Shown here piece by piece: positions 43,721 through 53,675 of a stretch of 64,000 nt of DNA (positions are counted from its first letter, which is position 1; every line of letters starts with the position of its first letter). The position numbers and the translations under genes are program-made. This DNA is from Atherix ibis. Lineage: Eukaryota; Arthropoda; Insecta; Diptera; Athericidae. The notes beneath the pieces are model-generated. The model made no database searches and was not told the DNA's origin. It was given only the letters and a program-made list of their open reading frames with translations. Location of the stretch: positions 76,494,806-76,558,805 of the forward strand of contig OY282608.1 of the NCBI GenBank assembly GCA_958298945.1. Direction: 5' to 3'.

Positions 43721-44660
43721 TGTTGGCTTGTTTGTTTGTTGGCTTGTTGGCTTGTTGGCATGTTGGTTTCTTGGTTTGTTGGTTTGTTGGTTTGTTGGTT
43801 TGTTGGTTTTTTGGTTTCTTGGTTTGTTGGTTTGTTGTTTTGTTGGTTTGTTGGTTTGTTGGTTTGTTGGTTTGTTGGTTTGTTGGTTTGTTGGTTTGTT
43901 GGTGTGTTGGTTTGTTGGTTTGTTGGTTTGTTGGTTTGTTGGTTTGTTGGTTTTTTGGTTTGTTGGCTTGTTTGTTTGTTGGTTTGTTCGTTTGTTCGTT
44001 TGTTGGCTTGTTGGTTTGTTGGTTTGTTGGTTTGTTGGTTTGTTGGTTTGTTGAATTGTTGGTTTGTTGGTTTATTTGTTTGTTGGTTTGTTGATTTGTT
44101 GGTTTGTTGGTTTATTTGTTTATTTGTTTGTTGGTTTGTTGGTTTGTTGGTTTGTTGGTTTGTTTGTTTGTTGGTTTGTTCGTTTGTTGGGTTGTTGATT
44201 TGTTGGCTTGTTGGCTTGTTGGCTTGTTGGCTTGTTGGTTTGTTGGTTTGTTGGTTTGTTGGTTTGTTGGTTTATTTGTTTGTTGGTTTGTTGGCTTGTT
44301 GGTTTGGCTTGTTGGTTTGTCGGTTTCTTTGTTTGTTGGTTTGTTGGCTTGTTGGTTTGTTGGTTTGTTGGTTTGTTGGTTTGTTGGTTTGTTGGTTTGT
44401 TGGTTTGTTGGTTTGTTGGTTTGTTGGTTTGTTGGTTTGTTGGTTTGTTGGTTTTTTGGTTTTTTGGTTTGTTGGTTTGTAGGATTATTTGTTTGTTGGT
44501 TTGTTCGTTTGTTCGTTTGTTGCCTTGTTGGTTTGTTGGTTTGTTGGTTTGTTGGTTTGTTGGTTTCTTGGTTTTTTGGTTTGTTGGTTTGTTGGTTTGT
44601 TGGTTTGTTGGTTTGTTGGTTTGTTGGTTTGTTTGTGAATTGGTTTATCCGTTTGTTGGC
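43721..44660. repeat. HL1, copied at 47,380-48,320
   Basis: GGCATG, TTTTTTGGTTTC, TTGTTTTG, GGTGTG (43,901), TTGAATTG, TTTATTTGTTTATTTG, GGGTTGTTGATTTG, four TTGGCTTG, the -3 slip (44,301), TTTGTCGG, double GGTTTTTT, GTAGGATTATTTG (44,479), TTGCCTTG and TTTGTGAATTGGTTTATCCG recur at offset 3,659 (3,655 at the right end). Confidence 0.86.
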
Positions 44661-45647
44661 TTGTTGGTTTGTTGGTTTGTTGGTTTGTTGGTTTATATGT
44701 TTGTTGGTTTGTCGATTTGTTGGTTTGTTTGTTTGTTCGTTTGTTGGCTTGTTGGTTTGTTGGCTTGTTGGCTTGTTGGCATGTTGGTTTCTTGGTTTGT
44801 TGATTTGTTGGTTTGTTGGTTTGTTAGTTTGTTGGTTTGTTGCTTTGTTGTTTTGTTGGTTTGTTGGTTTGTTGGTTTATTTGTTTGTTTGTTTTTTGGT
44901 TTGTTGGTTTGTTGGTTTGTTTGTTTGTTTGTTTGTTGGTTTGTTGGTTTATTTGTTTGTTCGTTTGTTGGCTTGTTGGTTTGTTGGCTTGTTGGTTTGT
45001 TCGTTTGTTGGTTTGTTGGTTTGTTGGTTTGTTCAATTGTTGGTTTGTTCGTTTGTTGGCTTGTTGGTTTGTTGGCTTGTTGGTTTGTTGGTTTGTTGGT
45101 TTGTTGGTTTGTTTGTTTGTTGGTTTGTTCGTATGTTGGTTTGTTGGTTTGTTGGCTTCATGGTTTGTTGGTTTGTTGGCTTGTTGGTATGTTGGTTTGT
45201 TGGTTTGTTGGTTTGTTGGTTTGTTGGTTTGTTGCTTTGTTGGTTTGTTGGTTTGTTGGTTTGTTGGTTTGTTGGTTTGTTGGTTTGTTGGTTTGTTTGC
45301 TTGTTGGTTTGTTGGTTTGCAAGTTTATTTTTTTGTTGGTTTGTTGGTTTATTTGTTTGTTGGTTTGTTGGTTTTTGTTGGTTTGTTGGTTTGTTTGTTT
45401 GTTGGTTTGTTAGTTTGTTGGTTTGTTGGTTTGTTTGTTTGTTTGTTGGCTTGTTTGTTTGTTGGCTTGTTGGCTTGTTGGCATGTTGGTTTCTTGGTTT
45501 GTTGGTTTGTTGGCTTGTTGGTTTGTTGGTTTCTTGGTTTCTTGGTTTCTTGGTTTGTTGGTTTGTTGGTTTGTTGGTTTGTTGGCTTGTTGGTTTGTTC
45601 GTTTGTTGGTTTGTTGGTTTGTTGGTTTGTTCAATTGTTGGCTTGTT
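44301..45647. repeat. H2, 1.33-kb tandem unit, copy 1
   Basis: The -3 slip at 44,301, GTAGGATTATTTG (44,479), TTTGTGAATTGG (44,633), TTTATATG (44,693), TTGTTTTG (44,851), TTCAATTG (45,032), TTGGCTTCATGG, TTTGCAAGTTTATTTTTTTG (45,318), the +2 slip (45,370) and a second TTCAATTG (45,630). Landmarks recur at 1,347, 1,339, 1,330 and 1,331 bp. Confidence 0.85.
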
Positions 45648-46950
45648 GGTTTGGCTTGTTGGTTTGTCGGTTTCTTTGTTTGTTGGTTTGTTGGCTTGTT
45701 GGTTTGTTGGTTTGTTGGTTTGTTGGTTTGTTGGTTTGTTGGTTTGTTGGTTTGTTGGTTTGTTGGTTTGTTGGTTTGTTGGTTTGTTGGTTTTTTGGTT
45801 TTTTGGTTTGTTGGTTTGTAGGATTATTTGTTTGTTGGTTTGTTCGTTTGTTCGTTTGTTGGCTTGTTGGTTTGTAGGTTTGTTGGTTTGTTGGTTTGTT
45901 GGTTTCTTGGTTTCTTGGTTTGTTGGTTTGTTGGTTTGTTGGTTTGTTGGTTTGTTGGTTTGTTTGTGAATTGGTTTATCCGTTTGTTGGCTTGTTGGTT
46001 TGTTGGTTTGTTGGTTTGTTGGTTTATATGTTTGTTGGTTTGTCGATTTGTTGGTTTGTTTGTTTGTTCGTTTGTTGGCTTGTTGGTTTGTTGGCTTGTT
46101 GGCTTGTTGGCATGTTGGTTTCTTGGTTTGTTGATTTGTTGGTTTGTTGGTTTGTTGGTTTGTTGGTTTGTTGATTTATTGTTTTGTTGGTTTGTTGGTT
46201 TGTTGGTTTATTTGTTTGTTTGTTTTTTGGTTTGTTGGTTTGTTGGTTTGTTTGTTTGTTTGTTTGTTGGTTTGTTGGTTTATTTGTTTGTTCGTTTGTT
46301 GGCTTGTTGGTTTGTTGGCTTGTTGGTTTGTTCGTTTGTTGGTTTGTTGGTTTGTTGGTTTGTTCAATTGTTGGTTTGTTCGTTTGTTGGCTTGTTGGTT
46401 TGTTGGCTTGTTGGTTTGTTGGTTTGTTGGTTTGTTGGTTTGTTTGTTTGTTGGTTTGTTCGTTTGTTGGTTTGTTGGTTTGTTGTCTTGATGGTTTGTT
46501 GGTTTGTTGGCTTGTTGGTATGTTGGTTTGTTGGTTTGTTGGTTTGTTGGTTTGTTGCTTTGTTGGTTTGTTGGTTTGTTGGTTTGTTGGTTTGTTGGTT
46601 TGTTGGTTTGTTTGCTTGTTGGTTTGTTGGTTTGTAAGTTTATTTTTTTGTTGGTTTGTTGGTTTATTTGTTTGTTGGTTTGTTGGTTTTTGTTGGTTTG
46701 TTGGTTTGTTTGTTTGTTGGTTTGTTAGTTTGTTGGTTTGTTGGTTTGTTTGTTTGTTTGTTGGCTTGTTTGTTTGTTGGCTTATTGGCTTGTTGGCATG
46801 TTGGTTTCTTGGTTTGTTGGTTTGTTGGCTTGTTGGTTTGTTGGTTTCTTGGTTTCTTGGTTTCTTGGTTTGTTGGTTTGTTGGTTTGTTGGTTTGTTGG
46901 CTTGTTGGTTTGTTCGTTTGTTGGTTTGTTGGTTTGTTGGTTTTTCAATT
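45648..46950. repeat. H3, 1.33-kb tandem unit, copy 2
   Basis: -3 slip 45,648, GTAGGATTATTTG 45,818, TTTGTGAATTGG near 45,963, TTTATATG 46,024, TTGTTTTG 46,182, TTCAATTG 46,363, TTGTCTTGATGG near 46,486, GTAAGTTTATTTT (46,635), +2 slip 46,685. The second TTCAATTG (46,944) follows GGTTTTT, one T short. H2 fuses TTCAATTG directly to the -3 slip of H3, so the unit boundary is visible there. Confidence 0.85.
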
Positions 46951-47379
46951 GTTGGTTTGTTCGTTTGTTGGCTTGTTGGTTTGTTGGCTTGTTGGTTTGT
47001 TGGTTTGTTGGTTTGTTGGTTTGTTTGTTTGTTGGTTTGTTCGTTTGTTGGTTTGTTGGTTTGTTGGCTTGTTGGTTTGTTGGTTTGTTGGCTTGTTGGT
47101 ATGTTGGTTTGTTGGTTTGTTGGTTTGTTGGTTTGTTGGCTTGTTGGTTTGTTGGTTTGTTGGTTTGTTGGTTTGTTGGTTTGTTGGTTTGTTGGTTTGT
47201 TGGTTTGTTTGTTTGTTGGTTTGTTGGTTTGTAAGTTTATTTTTTTGTTGGTTTGTTGGTTTATTTGTTTGTTGGTTTGTTGGTTTTTGTTGGTTTGTTG
47301 GTTTGTTTGTTTGTTGGTTTGTTAGTTTGTTGGTTTGTTGGTTTGTTTGTTTGTTTGTTGGCTTGTTTGTTTGTTGGCT
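46951..47379. repeat. Repeat of the H right end, 597 bp after the first
   Basis: GTAAGTTTATTTT at 47,232 and the +2 slip at 47,282 are each 597 bp after their H3 counterparts (46,635 and 46,685). 597 leaves remainder 5, equal to +2, -1 and a +4 from an extra TTTG within the interval. Confidence 0.78.
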
Positions 47380-48325
47380 TGTTGGCTTGTTGGCATGTTG
47401 GTTTCTTGGTTTGTTAGTTTGTTGGTTTGTTGGTTTGTTGGTTTTTTGGTTTCTTGGTTTCTTGGTTTGTTGGTTTGTTGGTTTGTTGTTTTGTTGGTTT
47501 GTTGGTTTGTTGGTTTGTTGGTTTGTTGGTTTGTTGGTTTGTTGGTTTGTTGGTTTGTTGGTGTGTTGGTTTGTTGGTTTGTTGGTTTGTTGGTTTGTTG
47601 GTTTGTTGGTTTTTTGGTTTGTTGGCTTGTTTGTTTGTTGGTTTGTTCGTTTGTTCGTTTGTTGGCTTGTTGGTTTGTTGGTTTGTTGGTTTGTTGGTTT
47701 GTTGGTTTGTTGATTTGTTGGTTTGTTGGTTTATTTGTTTGTTGGTTTGTTGATTTGTTGGTTTGTTGGTTTATTTGTTTATTTGTTTGTTGGTTTGTTG
47801 GTTTGTTGGTTTGTTGGTTTGTTTGTTTGTTGGTTTGTTCGTTTGTTGGGTTGTTGATTTGTTGGCTTGTTGGCTTGTTGGCTTGTTGGCTTGTTGGTTT
47901 GTTGGTTTGTTGGTTTGTTGGTTTGTTGGTTTATTTGTTTGTTGGTTTGTTGGCTTGTTGGTTTGGCTTGTTGGTTTGTCGGTTTCTTTGTTTGTTGGTT
48001 TTTTGGCTTGTTGGTTTGTTGGTTTGTTGGTTTGTTGGTTTGTTGGTTTGTTGGTTTGTTGGTTTGTTGGTTTGTTGGTTTGTTGGTTTGTTGGTTTGTT
48101 GCTTTGTTGGTTTTTTGGTTTTTTGGTTTGTTGGTTTGTAGGATTATTTGTTTGTTGGTTTGTTCGTTTGTTCGTTTGTTGGCTTGTTGGTTTTTTGGTT
48201 TGTTGGTTTGTTGGTTTGTTGGTTTCTTGGTTTCTTGGTTTGTTGGTTTGTTGGTTTGTTGGTTTGTTGGTTTGTTGGTTTGTTTGTGAATTGGTTTATC
48301 CGTTTGTTGGCTTGTTGGTTTGTTG
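47380..48325. repeat. HL2, copy of HL1
   Basis: GGTGTG 47,560, TTTATTTGTTTATTTG, GGGTTGTTGATTTG, -3 slip 47,960, TTTGTCGG, TTGCTTTG, GTAGGATTATTTG near 48,137 and TTTGTGAATTGG near 48,288 match HL1. It has TTGATTTG where HL1 has TTGAATTG and lacks HL1's TTGCCTTG. Confidence 0.86.
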
Positions 48326-48780
48326 GTTTCTTTGTTTGTTCGTTTGTTGGTTTGTTGGTTTGTTGGTTTGTTGGTTTGTTGGTTTGTTGGTTTGTTGGTT
48401 TGTTGGTTTGTTGGTTTGTTGGTTTGTTGGTTTTTGGTTTGTAGGATTGTTTGTTTGTTGGTTTGTTCGTTTGTTCGTTTGTTGGCTTGTTGGTTTGTTG
48501 GTTTGTTGGTTTGTTGGTTTCTTGGTTTGTTGGTTTGTTGGTTTGTTGGTTTGTTGGTTTGTTGGTTTGTTGGTTTGTTTGTGTATTGGTTTGTCCGTTT
48601 GTTGGCTTGTTGGTTTGTTGGTTTGTTGGTTTGTTGGTTTGTTGGTTTGTTGGTTTGTTGGTTTGTTGGTTTGTTGGTTTGTTGGTTTGTTGGTTTGTTG
48701 GTTTGTTGGTTTGTTGGTTTGTTGGTTTGTTAGTTTGTTGGTTTGTTGGTTTTTGGTTTGTTTGTTTGTTGGTTTGTTGG
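48326..48780. repeat. GTAGGATTG module and variant-poor run
   Basis: TTTCTTTG, TTCG, a perfect run, the -1 slip with GTAGGATTG (48,429), TTTGTGTATTGGTTTGTCCG (48,581) and a perfect run of about 130 bp. It ends in GGTTTTTGGTTTGTTTG near 48,750, a -1 slip without the usual GTAGG. A related module occurs at 50,356-50,840. Confidence 0.78.
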
Positions 48781-49759
48781 TTTGTTGGTTTGTTCGTTTG
48801 TTCGTTTGTTGGCTTGTTGGTTTGTTCGTTTGTTGGTTTGTTGGTTTGTTGGTTTGTTGGTTTTTTGGTTTGTTGGTTTGTTGGTTTGTTGGTTTGTTGG
48901 TTTATTTGTTTGTTTGTTTTTTGGTTTGTTGGTTTGTTGGTTTGTTTGTTTGTTTGTTTGTTGGTTTGTTGGTTTATTTGTTTGTTCGTTTGTTGGCTTG
49001 TTGGTTTGTTGGCTTTTTGGTTTGTTCGTTTGTTGGTTTGTTGGTTTGTTGGTTTGTTTGTTTGTTGGTTTGTTCGTTTGTTGGTTTGTTGGTTTGTTGG
49101 TTTGTTGGCTTATTGGTTTGTTGGTTTGTTGGCTTGTTGGTATGTTGGTTTGTTGGTTGTTGGTTTGTTGGTTTGTTGGTTTGTTGGTTTGTTGGTTTGT
49201 TGGTTTGTTTGTTTGTTGGTTTGTTGGTTTGTTAGTTTGTTGGTTTGTTGGTTTGTTTGTTTGTTGGCTTGTTTGTTTTTTGGCTTGTTGGTTTGTAGGC
49301 TCGTTGGCTTGTTGGTCTGTTAGTTTATTTTTTTGTTGGTTTGTTGGTTTATTTGTTTGTTGGTTTGTTGGTTTTTGTTGGTTTGTTGGTTTGTTTGTTT
49401 GTTGGTTTGTTGGTTTGTTAGTTTGTTGGTTTGTTGGCTTGTTTGTTTGTTGGCTGGTTGGCTTGTTGGCATGTTGGTTTCTTGGTTTGTTGGTTTGTTC
49501 GTTTGTTGGTTTATTGGTTTGTTGACTTGTTGGTTTGTTGGTTTGTTGGCTTGTTGGTATGTTGGTTTGTTGGTTTGTTGGTTTATTTGTTTGTTGGTTT
49601 GTTAGTTTTTGTTGGTTTGTTGGTTTGTTTGTTTGTTGGTTTGTTAGTTTGTTGGTTTGTTGGTTTGTTTGTTTGTTTGTTGGCTTGTTTGTTTGTTGGC
49701 TCGTTGGCTTGTTGGCATGTTGGTTTCTTGGTTTGTTGGTTAGTTGGTTTGTTGGTTTG
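48781..49759. repeat. I1 block
   Basis: Two TTCG, TTTATTTGTTTGTTTTTTGG, TTGGCTTTTTGG, TTGGTATG, the -1 slip GGTTGTT (49,155), TTTTTTGGC, GTAGGCTCG, TTGGTCTGTTAG, TTTATTTTTTTG, the +2 slips (49,370; 49,604 on TTAG), TTGGCTGG and GGCATG. The order recurs from about 50,990 (I2) and 53,630 (I3). I1 alone lacks TTCAATTG. Confidence 0.78.
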
Positions 49760-50345
49760 TTGGTTTTTTGGTTTCTTGGTTTCTTGGTTTGTTGGTTTGT
49801 TGGTTTGTTGTTTTGTTGGTTTGTTGGTTTGTTGGTTTGTTGGTTTGTTGGTTTGTTGGTTTGTTGGTTTGTTGGTTTGCTGGTTTGTTGGTTTGTTGGT
49901 TTTTTGGTTTGTTGGCTTGTTTGTTTGTTGGTTTGTTCGTTTGTTCGTTTGTTGGCTTGTTGGTTTGTTGGTTTGTTGGTTTGTTGATTTGTTGGTTTGT
50001 TGATTTGTTGGTTTGTTGGTTTATTTGTTTGTTGGTTTGTTGATTTGTTGGTTTGTTGGTTTGTTTGTTTATTTGTTTGTTGGTTTGTTGGGTTGTTGGT
50101 TTGTTGGCTTGTTGGCTCGTTGGCTTGTTGGCTTGTTGGTTTGTTGGTTTGTTGGTTTGTTGGTTTGTTGGTTTATTTGTTTGTTGGTTTGTTGGCTTGT
50201 TGGTTTGGCTTGTTGGTTTGTCGGTTTCTTTGTTTGTTGGTTTGTTGGCTTGTTGGTTTGTTGGTTTGTTGGTTTGTTGGTTTGTTGGTTTGTTGGTTTG
50301 TTGGTTTGTTGGTTTATTGGTTTGTTGGTTTTTTGGTTTTTTGGT
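49760..50345. repeat. HL3, shortened HL copy
   Basis: TTTTTTGGTTTC pair, TTGTTTTG, TTTGCTGG, two TTGATTTG/TTTATTTG cassettes, GGGTTG, TTGGCTCG, the -3 slip (50,202), TTTGTCGG and double GGTTTTTT follow HL2 (-3 slip spacing 2,242), but GGTGTG and one TTTATTTG cassette are missing. Confidence 0.77.
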
Positions 50346-50973
50346 TTGTTGGTTTGTAGGATTGTTTGTTTGTTCGTTTGTTGGCTTGTTGGTTTGTTGG
50401 TTTGTTGGTTTGTTGGTTTGTTGGTTTGTTGGTTTCTTGGTTTGTTGGTTTGTTGGTTTGTTGGTTTGTTGGTTTTTTGGTTTGTTGGTTTGTTTGTGTA
50501 TTGGTTTGCCCGTTTGTTGGCTTGTTGGTTTGTTGGTTTGTTTGTTTGTTCGTTTGTTGGTTTGTTGGTTTGTTGGTTTGTTGGTTTGTTGGTTTGTTGG
50601 TTTGTTGGTTTGTTGGTTTGTTGGTTTGTTGGTTTGTTGGTTTTTGGTTTGTAGGATTGTTTGTTTGTTGGTTTGTTTGTTTGTTCGTTTGTTGGCTTGT
50701 TGGTTTGTTGGTTTGTTGGTTTGTTGGTTTGTTGGTTTCTTGGTTGGTTGGTTTGTTGGTTTGTTGGTTTGTTGGTTTGTTGGTTTGTTGGTTTGTTGGT
50801 TTGTTTGTGTATTGGTTTGTCCGTTTGTTGGCTTGTTGGTTTGTTGGTTTGTTGGTTTGTTGGTTTGTTGGTTTGTTGGTTTGTTGGTTTGTTGGTTTGT
50901 TGGTTTGTTGGTTTGTTGGTTTGTTGGTTTGTTGGTTTGTTGGTTTGTTGGTTTGTTGGTTTGTTGGTTTGTT
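50346..50973. repeat. Tandem pair of a ~300-bp GTAGGATTG module
   Basis: GTAGGATTG at 50,356 and 50,651 (295 bp), and GTGTATTGG with GCCCG at 50,496 then GTCCG at 50,807 (311 bp). Both spacings leave remainder 7, consistent with the one -1 slip (50,639) between them. Private: GGTTGGTTGG near 50,745. It ends in a perfect run of about 130 bp. Confidence 0.82.
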
Positions 50974-51829
50974 GGTTTTTGGTTTGTAGGCTTGTTTGTT
51001 TGTTGGTTTGTTGGTTTGTTCGTTTGTTCGTTTGTTGGCTTGTTGGTTTGTTCGTTTGTTGGTTTGTTGGATTGTTGGTTTGTTGGTTTGTTGGTTTGTT
51101 GGTTTGTTGGTTTGTTGGTTTGTTGGTTTGTTGGTTTATTTGTTTGTTTGTTTTTTGGTTTGTTGGTTTGTTGGTTTGTTTGTTTGTTTGTTTGTTGGTT
51201 TGTTGGTTTATTTGTTTGTTCGTTTGTTGGCTTGTTGGTTTGTTGGTTTGTTGGTTTGTTCGTTTGTTGGTTTGTTGGTTTGTTGGTTTTTTCAATTGTT
51301 GGTTTGTTCGTTTGTTGGCTTGTTGGTTTGTTGGCTTGTTGGTTTGTTGGTTTGGTGGTTTGTTGGTTTGTTTGTTTGTTGGTTTGTTCGTTTGTTGGTT
51401 TGTTGGTTTGTTGGCTTGTTGGTTTGTTGATTTGTTGGCTTGTTGGTATGTTGGTTTGTTGGTTGTTGGTTTGTTGGTTTGTTGGTTTGTTCGTTTGTTG
51501 GTTTGTTGATTTGTTTGTTTGTTGGTTTGTTGGTTTGTTAGTTTGTTAGTTTGTTGGTTTGTTGGTTTGTTGGTTTGTTTGTTTGTTGGCTTGTTTGTTT
51601 TTTGGCTTGTTGGTTTGTAGGCTTGTTAGCTTGTTGGTCTGTTAGTTTATTTTTTTGTTGGTTTGTTGGTTTATTTGTTTGTTGGTTTGTTGGTTTTTGT
51701 TGGTTTGTTGGTTTGTTTGTTTGTTGGTTTGTTGGTTTGTTAGTTTGTTGGTTTGTTGGCTTGTTTGTTTGTTGGCTTGTTGGCTTGTTGGCATGTTGGT
51801 TTCTTGGTTTGTTGGTTTGTTGGTTTGTT
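50974..51829. repeat. I2 block
   Basis: -1 slip with GTAGGC (50,974), GGATTG (51,069), TTTATTTGTTTGTTTTTTGG, GGTTTTTTCAATTG (51,291), GGTTTGGTGG, TTGGTATG, the -1 slip GGTTGTT (51,461), GTAGGC, TTAGCTTGTTGGTCTGTTAG, TTTATTTTTTTG, the +2 slip (51,692) and GGCATG. Spacing to I3 is 2,615 at GGATTG and 2,591 at TTCAATTG. Confidence 0.8.
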
Positions 51830-52602
51830 GGTTTGTTGGTTTGTTGGTTTGTTGGTTTGTTGGTTTGTTGGTTTGTTGGTTTGTTGGTTTGTTGGTTTGT
51901 TGGTTTGTTGGTTTGTTTGTTTGTTGGTTTGTTGGTTTGTTGGTTTGTTGGATTGTTGGTTTGTTGGTTTGTTGGTTTGTTGGTTTTTTGTTTTGTTGGC
52001 TTGTTTGTTTGTTGGTTTGTTCGTTTGTTCGTTTGTTGGCTTGTTGGTTTGTTGGTTTGTTGGTTTGTTGGTTTGTTGGTTTGTTGGTTTGTTGGTTTGT
52101 TGGTTTGTTGGTTTATTTGTTTGTTGGTTTGTTGATTTGTTGGTTTGTTGGTTTGTTTGTTTATTTGTTTGTTGGTTTGTTGGTTTGTTGGTTTGTTGGT
52201 TTGTTTGTTTGTTGGTTTGTTCGTTTGTTGGCTTGTTGTTTTGTTGGCTTGTTGGCTTGTTGACTTGTTGGTTTGTTGGTTTGTTGGTTTGTTGGTTTGT
52301 TGGTTTGTTGGTTTATTTGTTTGTTGGTTTGTTGGCTTGTTGGTTTGGCTTGTTGGTTTGTTGGTTTCTTTGTTTGTTGGTTTGTTGGCTTGTTGGTTTG
52401 TTAGTTTGTTGGTTTGTTGGTTTGTTGGTTTGTTGGTTTGTTGGTTTGTTGGTTTGTTGGTTTGTTGGTTTTTTGGTTTTTTGGTTTGTTGGTTTGTTCG
52501 TTTGTTGGTTTGTTGGTTTGTTGGTTTGTTGGTTTGTTGGTTTGTTGGTTTGTTGGTTTGTTGGTTTGTTGGTTTGTTGGTTTGTTGGTTTGTTGGTTTG
52601 TT
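51830..52602. repeat. HL4, HL-type copy
   Basis: A long perfect run, TTTGTTTG, GGATTG, TTTTTTGTTTTG, TTCG pair, TTTATTTG cassettes, TTGTTTTG, TTGACTTG, the -3 slip (52,342), TTTGTTGGTTTCTTTG, TTAGTTTG, double GGTTTTTT and a perfect run. TTTGTTGG replaces TTTGTCGG after the slip, a change shared with 55,118 and 58,496. Confidence 0.77.
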
Positions 52603-53055
52603 GGTTTTTGGTTTGTAGGCTTGTTTGTTTGTTGGTTTGTTGGTTTGTTCGTTTGTTCGTTTGTTGGCTTGTTGATTTGTTGTTTTTTTGGTTTGTTGGT
52701 TTCTTGGTTTGTTGGTTTGTTGGTTTGTTGGTTTGTTGGTTTGTTGGTTTGTTGGTTTGTTGGTTTGTTGGTTTGTTGGTTTGTTTGTGTATTGGTTTGT
52801 CCGTTGTTGATTTGTTGGTTTGTTGGTTTGTTGGTTGGTTGGTTTGTTGGTTTATTGGTTTGTTGGTTTGTTGGTTTGTTGGTTTGTTGGTTTGTTGGTT
52901 TGTTGGTTTGTTGGTTTTTGGTTTGTAGGCTTGTTTGTTTGTTGGTTTGTTCGTTTGTTCGTTTGTTGGCTTGTTGGTTTGTTCGTTTGTTGGTTTGTTG
53001 GTTTGTTGGTTTGTTGGTTTGTTGGTTTGTTGGTTTGTTGGTTTGTTGGTTTGTT
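52603..53055. repeat. Two -1-slip modules
   Basis: GTAGGC follows the -1 slips at 52,603 and 52,913. Between them are TTGTTTTTTTGG, TTTCTTGG, TTTGTGTATTGG and TCCGTTGTTGATTTG (a 1-bp loss near 52,801), then GGTTGGTTGG and TTTATTGG. The module reappears at 55,387-55,710. Confidence 0.75.
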
Positions 53056-53675
53056 GGTTTTTGGTTTGTAGGCTTGTTTGTTTGTTGGTTTGTTGGTTTG
53101 TTCGTTTCTTCGTTTGTTGGCTTGTTGGCTTGTTGGTTTGTTGGTTTGTTGGTTTGTTGGTTTGTTCAATTGTTGGTTTGTTCGTTTGTTGGCTTGTTGG
53201 TTTGTTGGTTTGTTGGTTTGTTGGTTTGTTGGTTTGTTGGTTTGTTGGTTTGTTGGTTTGTTGGTTTGTTGGTTTGTTGGTTTGTTGGTTTGTTGGTTTG
53301 TTGGTTTGTTGGTTTGTAGGTTTGTTGGTTTTTGGTTTGTTGGTTTGTTGGTTTGTTGGTTTGTTGGTTTTTGGTTTGTAGGCTTGTTTGTTTGTTGGTT
53401 TGTTGGTTTGTTCGTTTCTTCGTTTGTTGGCTTGTTGGCTTGTTGGTTTGTTGGTTTGTTGGTTTGTTGGTTTGTTCAATTGTTGGTTTGTTCGTTTGTT
53501 GGCTTGTTGGTTTGTTGGTTTGTTGGTTTGTTGGTTTGTTGGTTTGTTGGTTTGTTGGTTTGTTGGTTTGTTGGTTTGTTGGTTTGTTGGTTTTTGGTTT
53601 GTAGGCTTGTTTTTTTGTTGGTTTAATGGTTTGTTCGTTTGTTCGTTTGTTGGCTTGTTGGTTTGTTCGTTTGTT
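53056..53675. repeat. 310-bp tandem pair
   Basis: The -1 slips with GTAGGC at 53,056 and 53,366, TTCGTTTCTTCG, and TTCAATTG at 53,165 and 53,475 are each 310 bp apart (39 octamers minus 2, two -1 slips per copy including GGTTTTTGG near 53,331). The second copy ends at the next -1 slip (53,589). TTCGTTTCTTCG is private to this pair. Confidence 0.87.
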
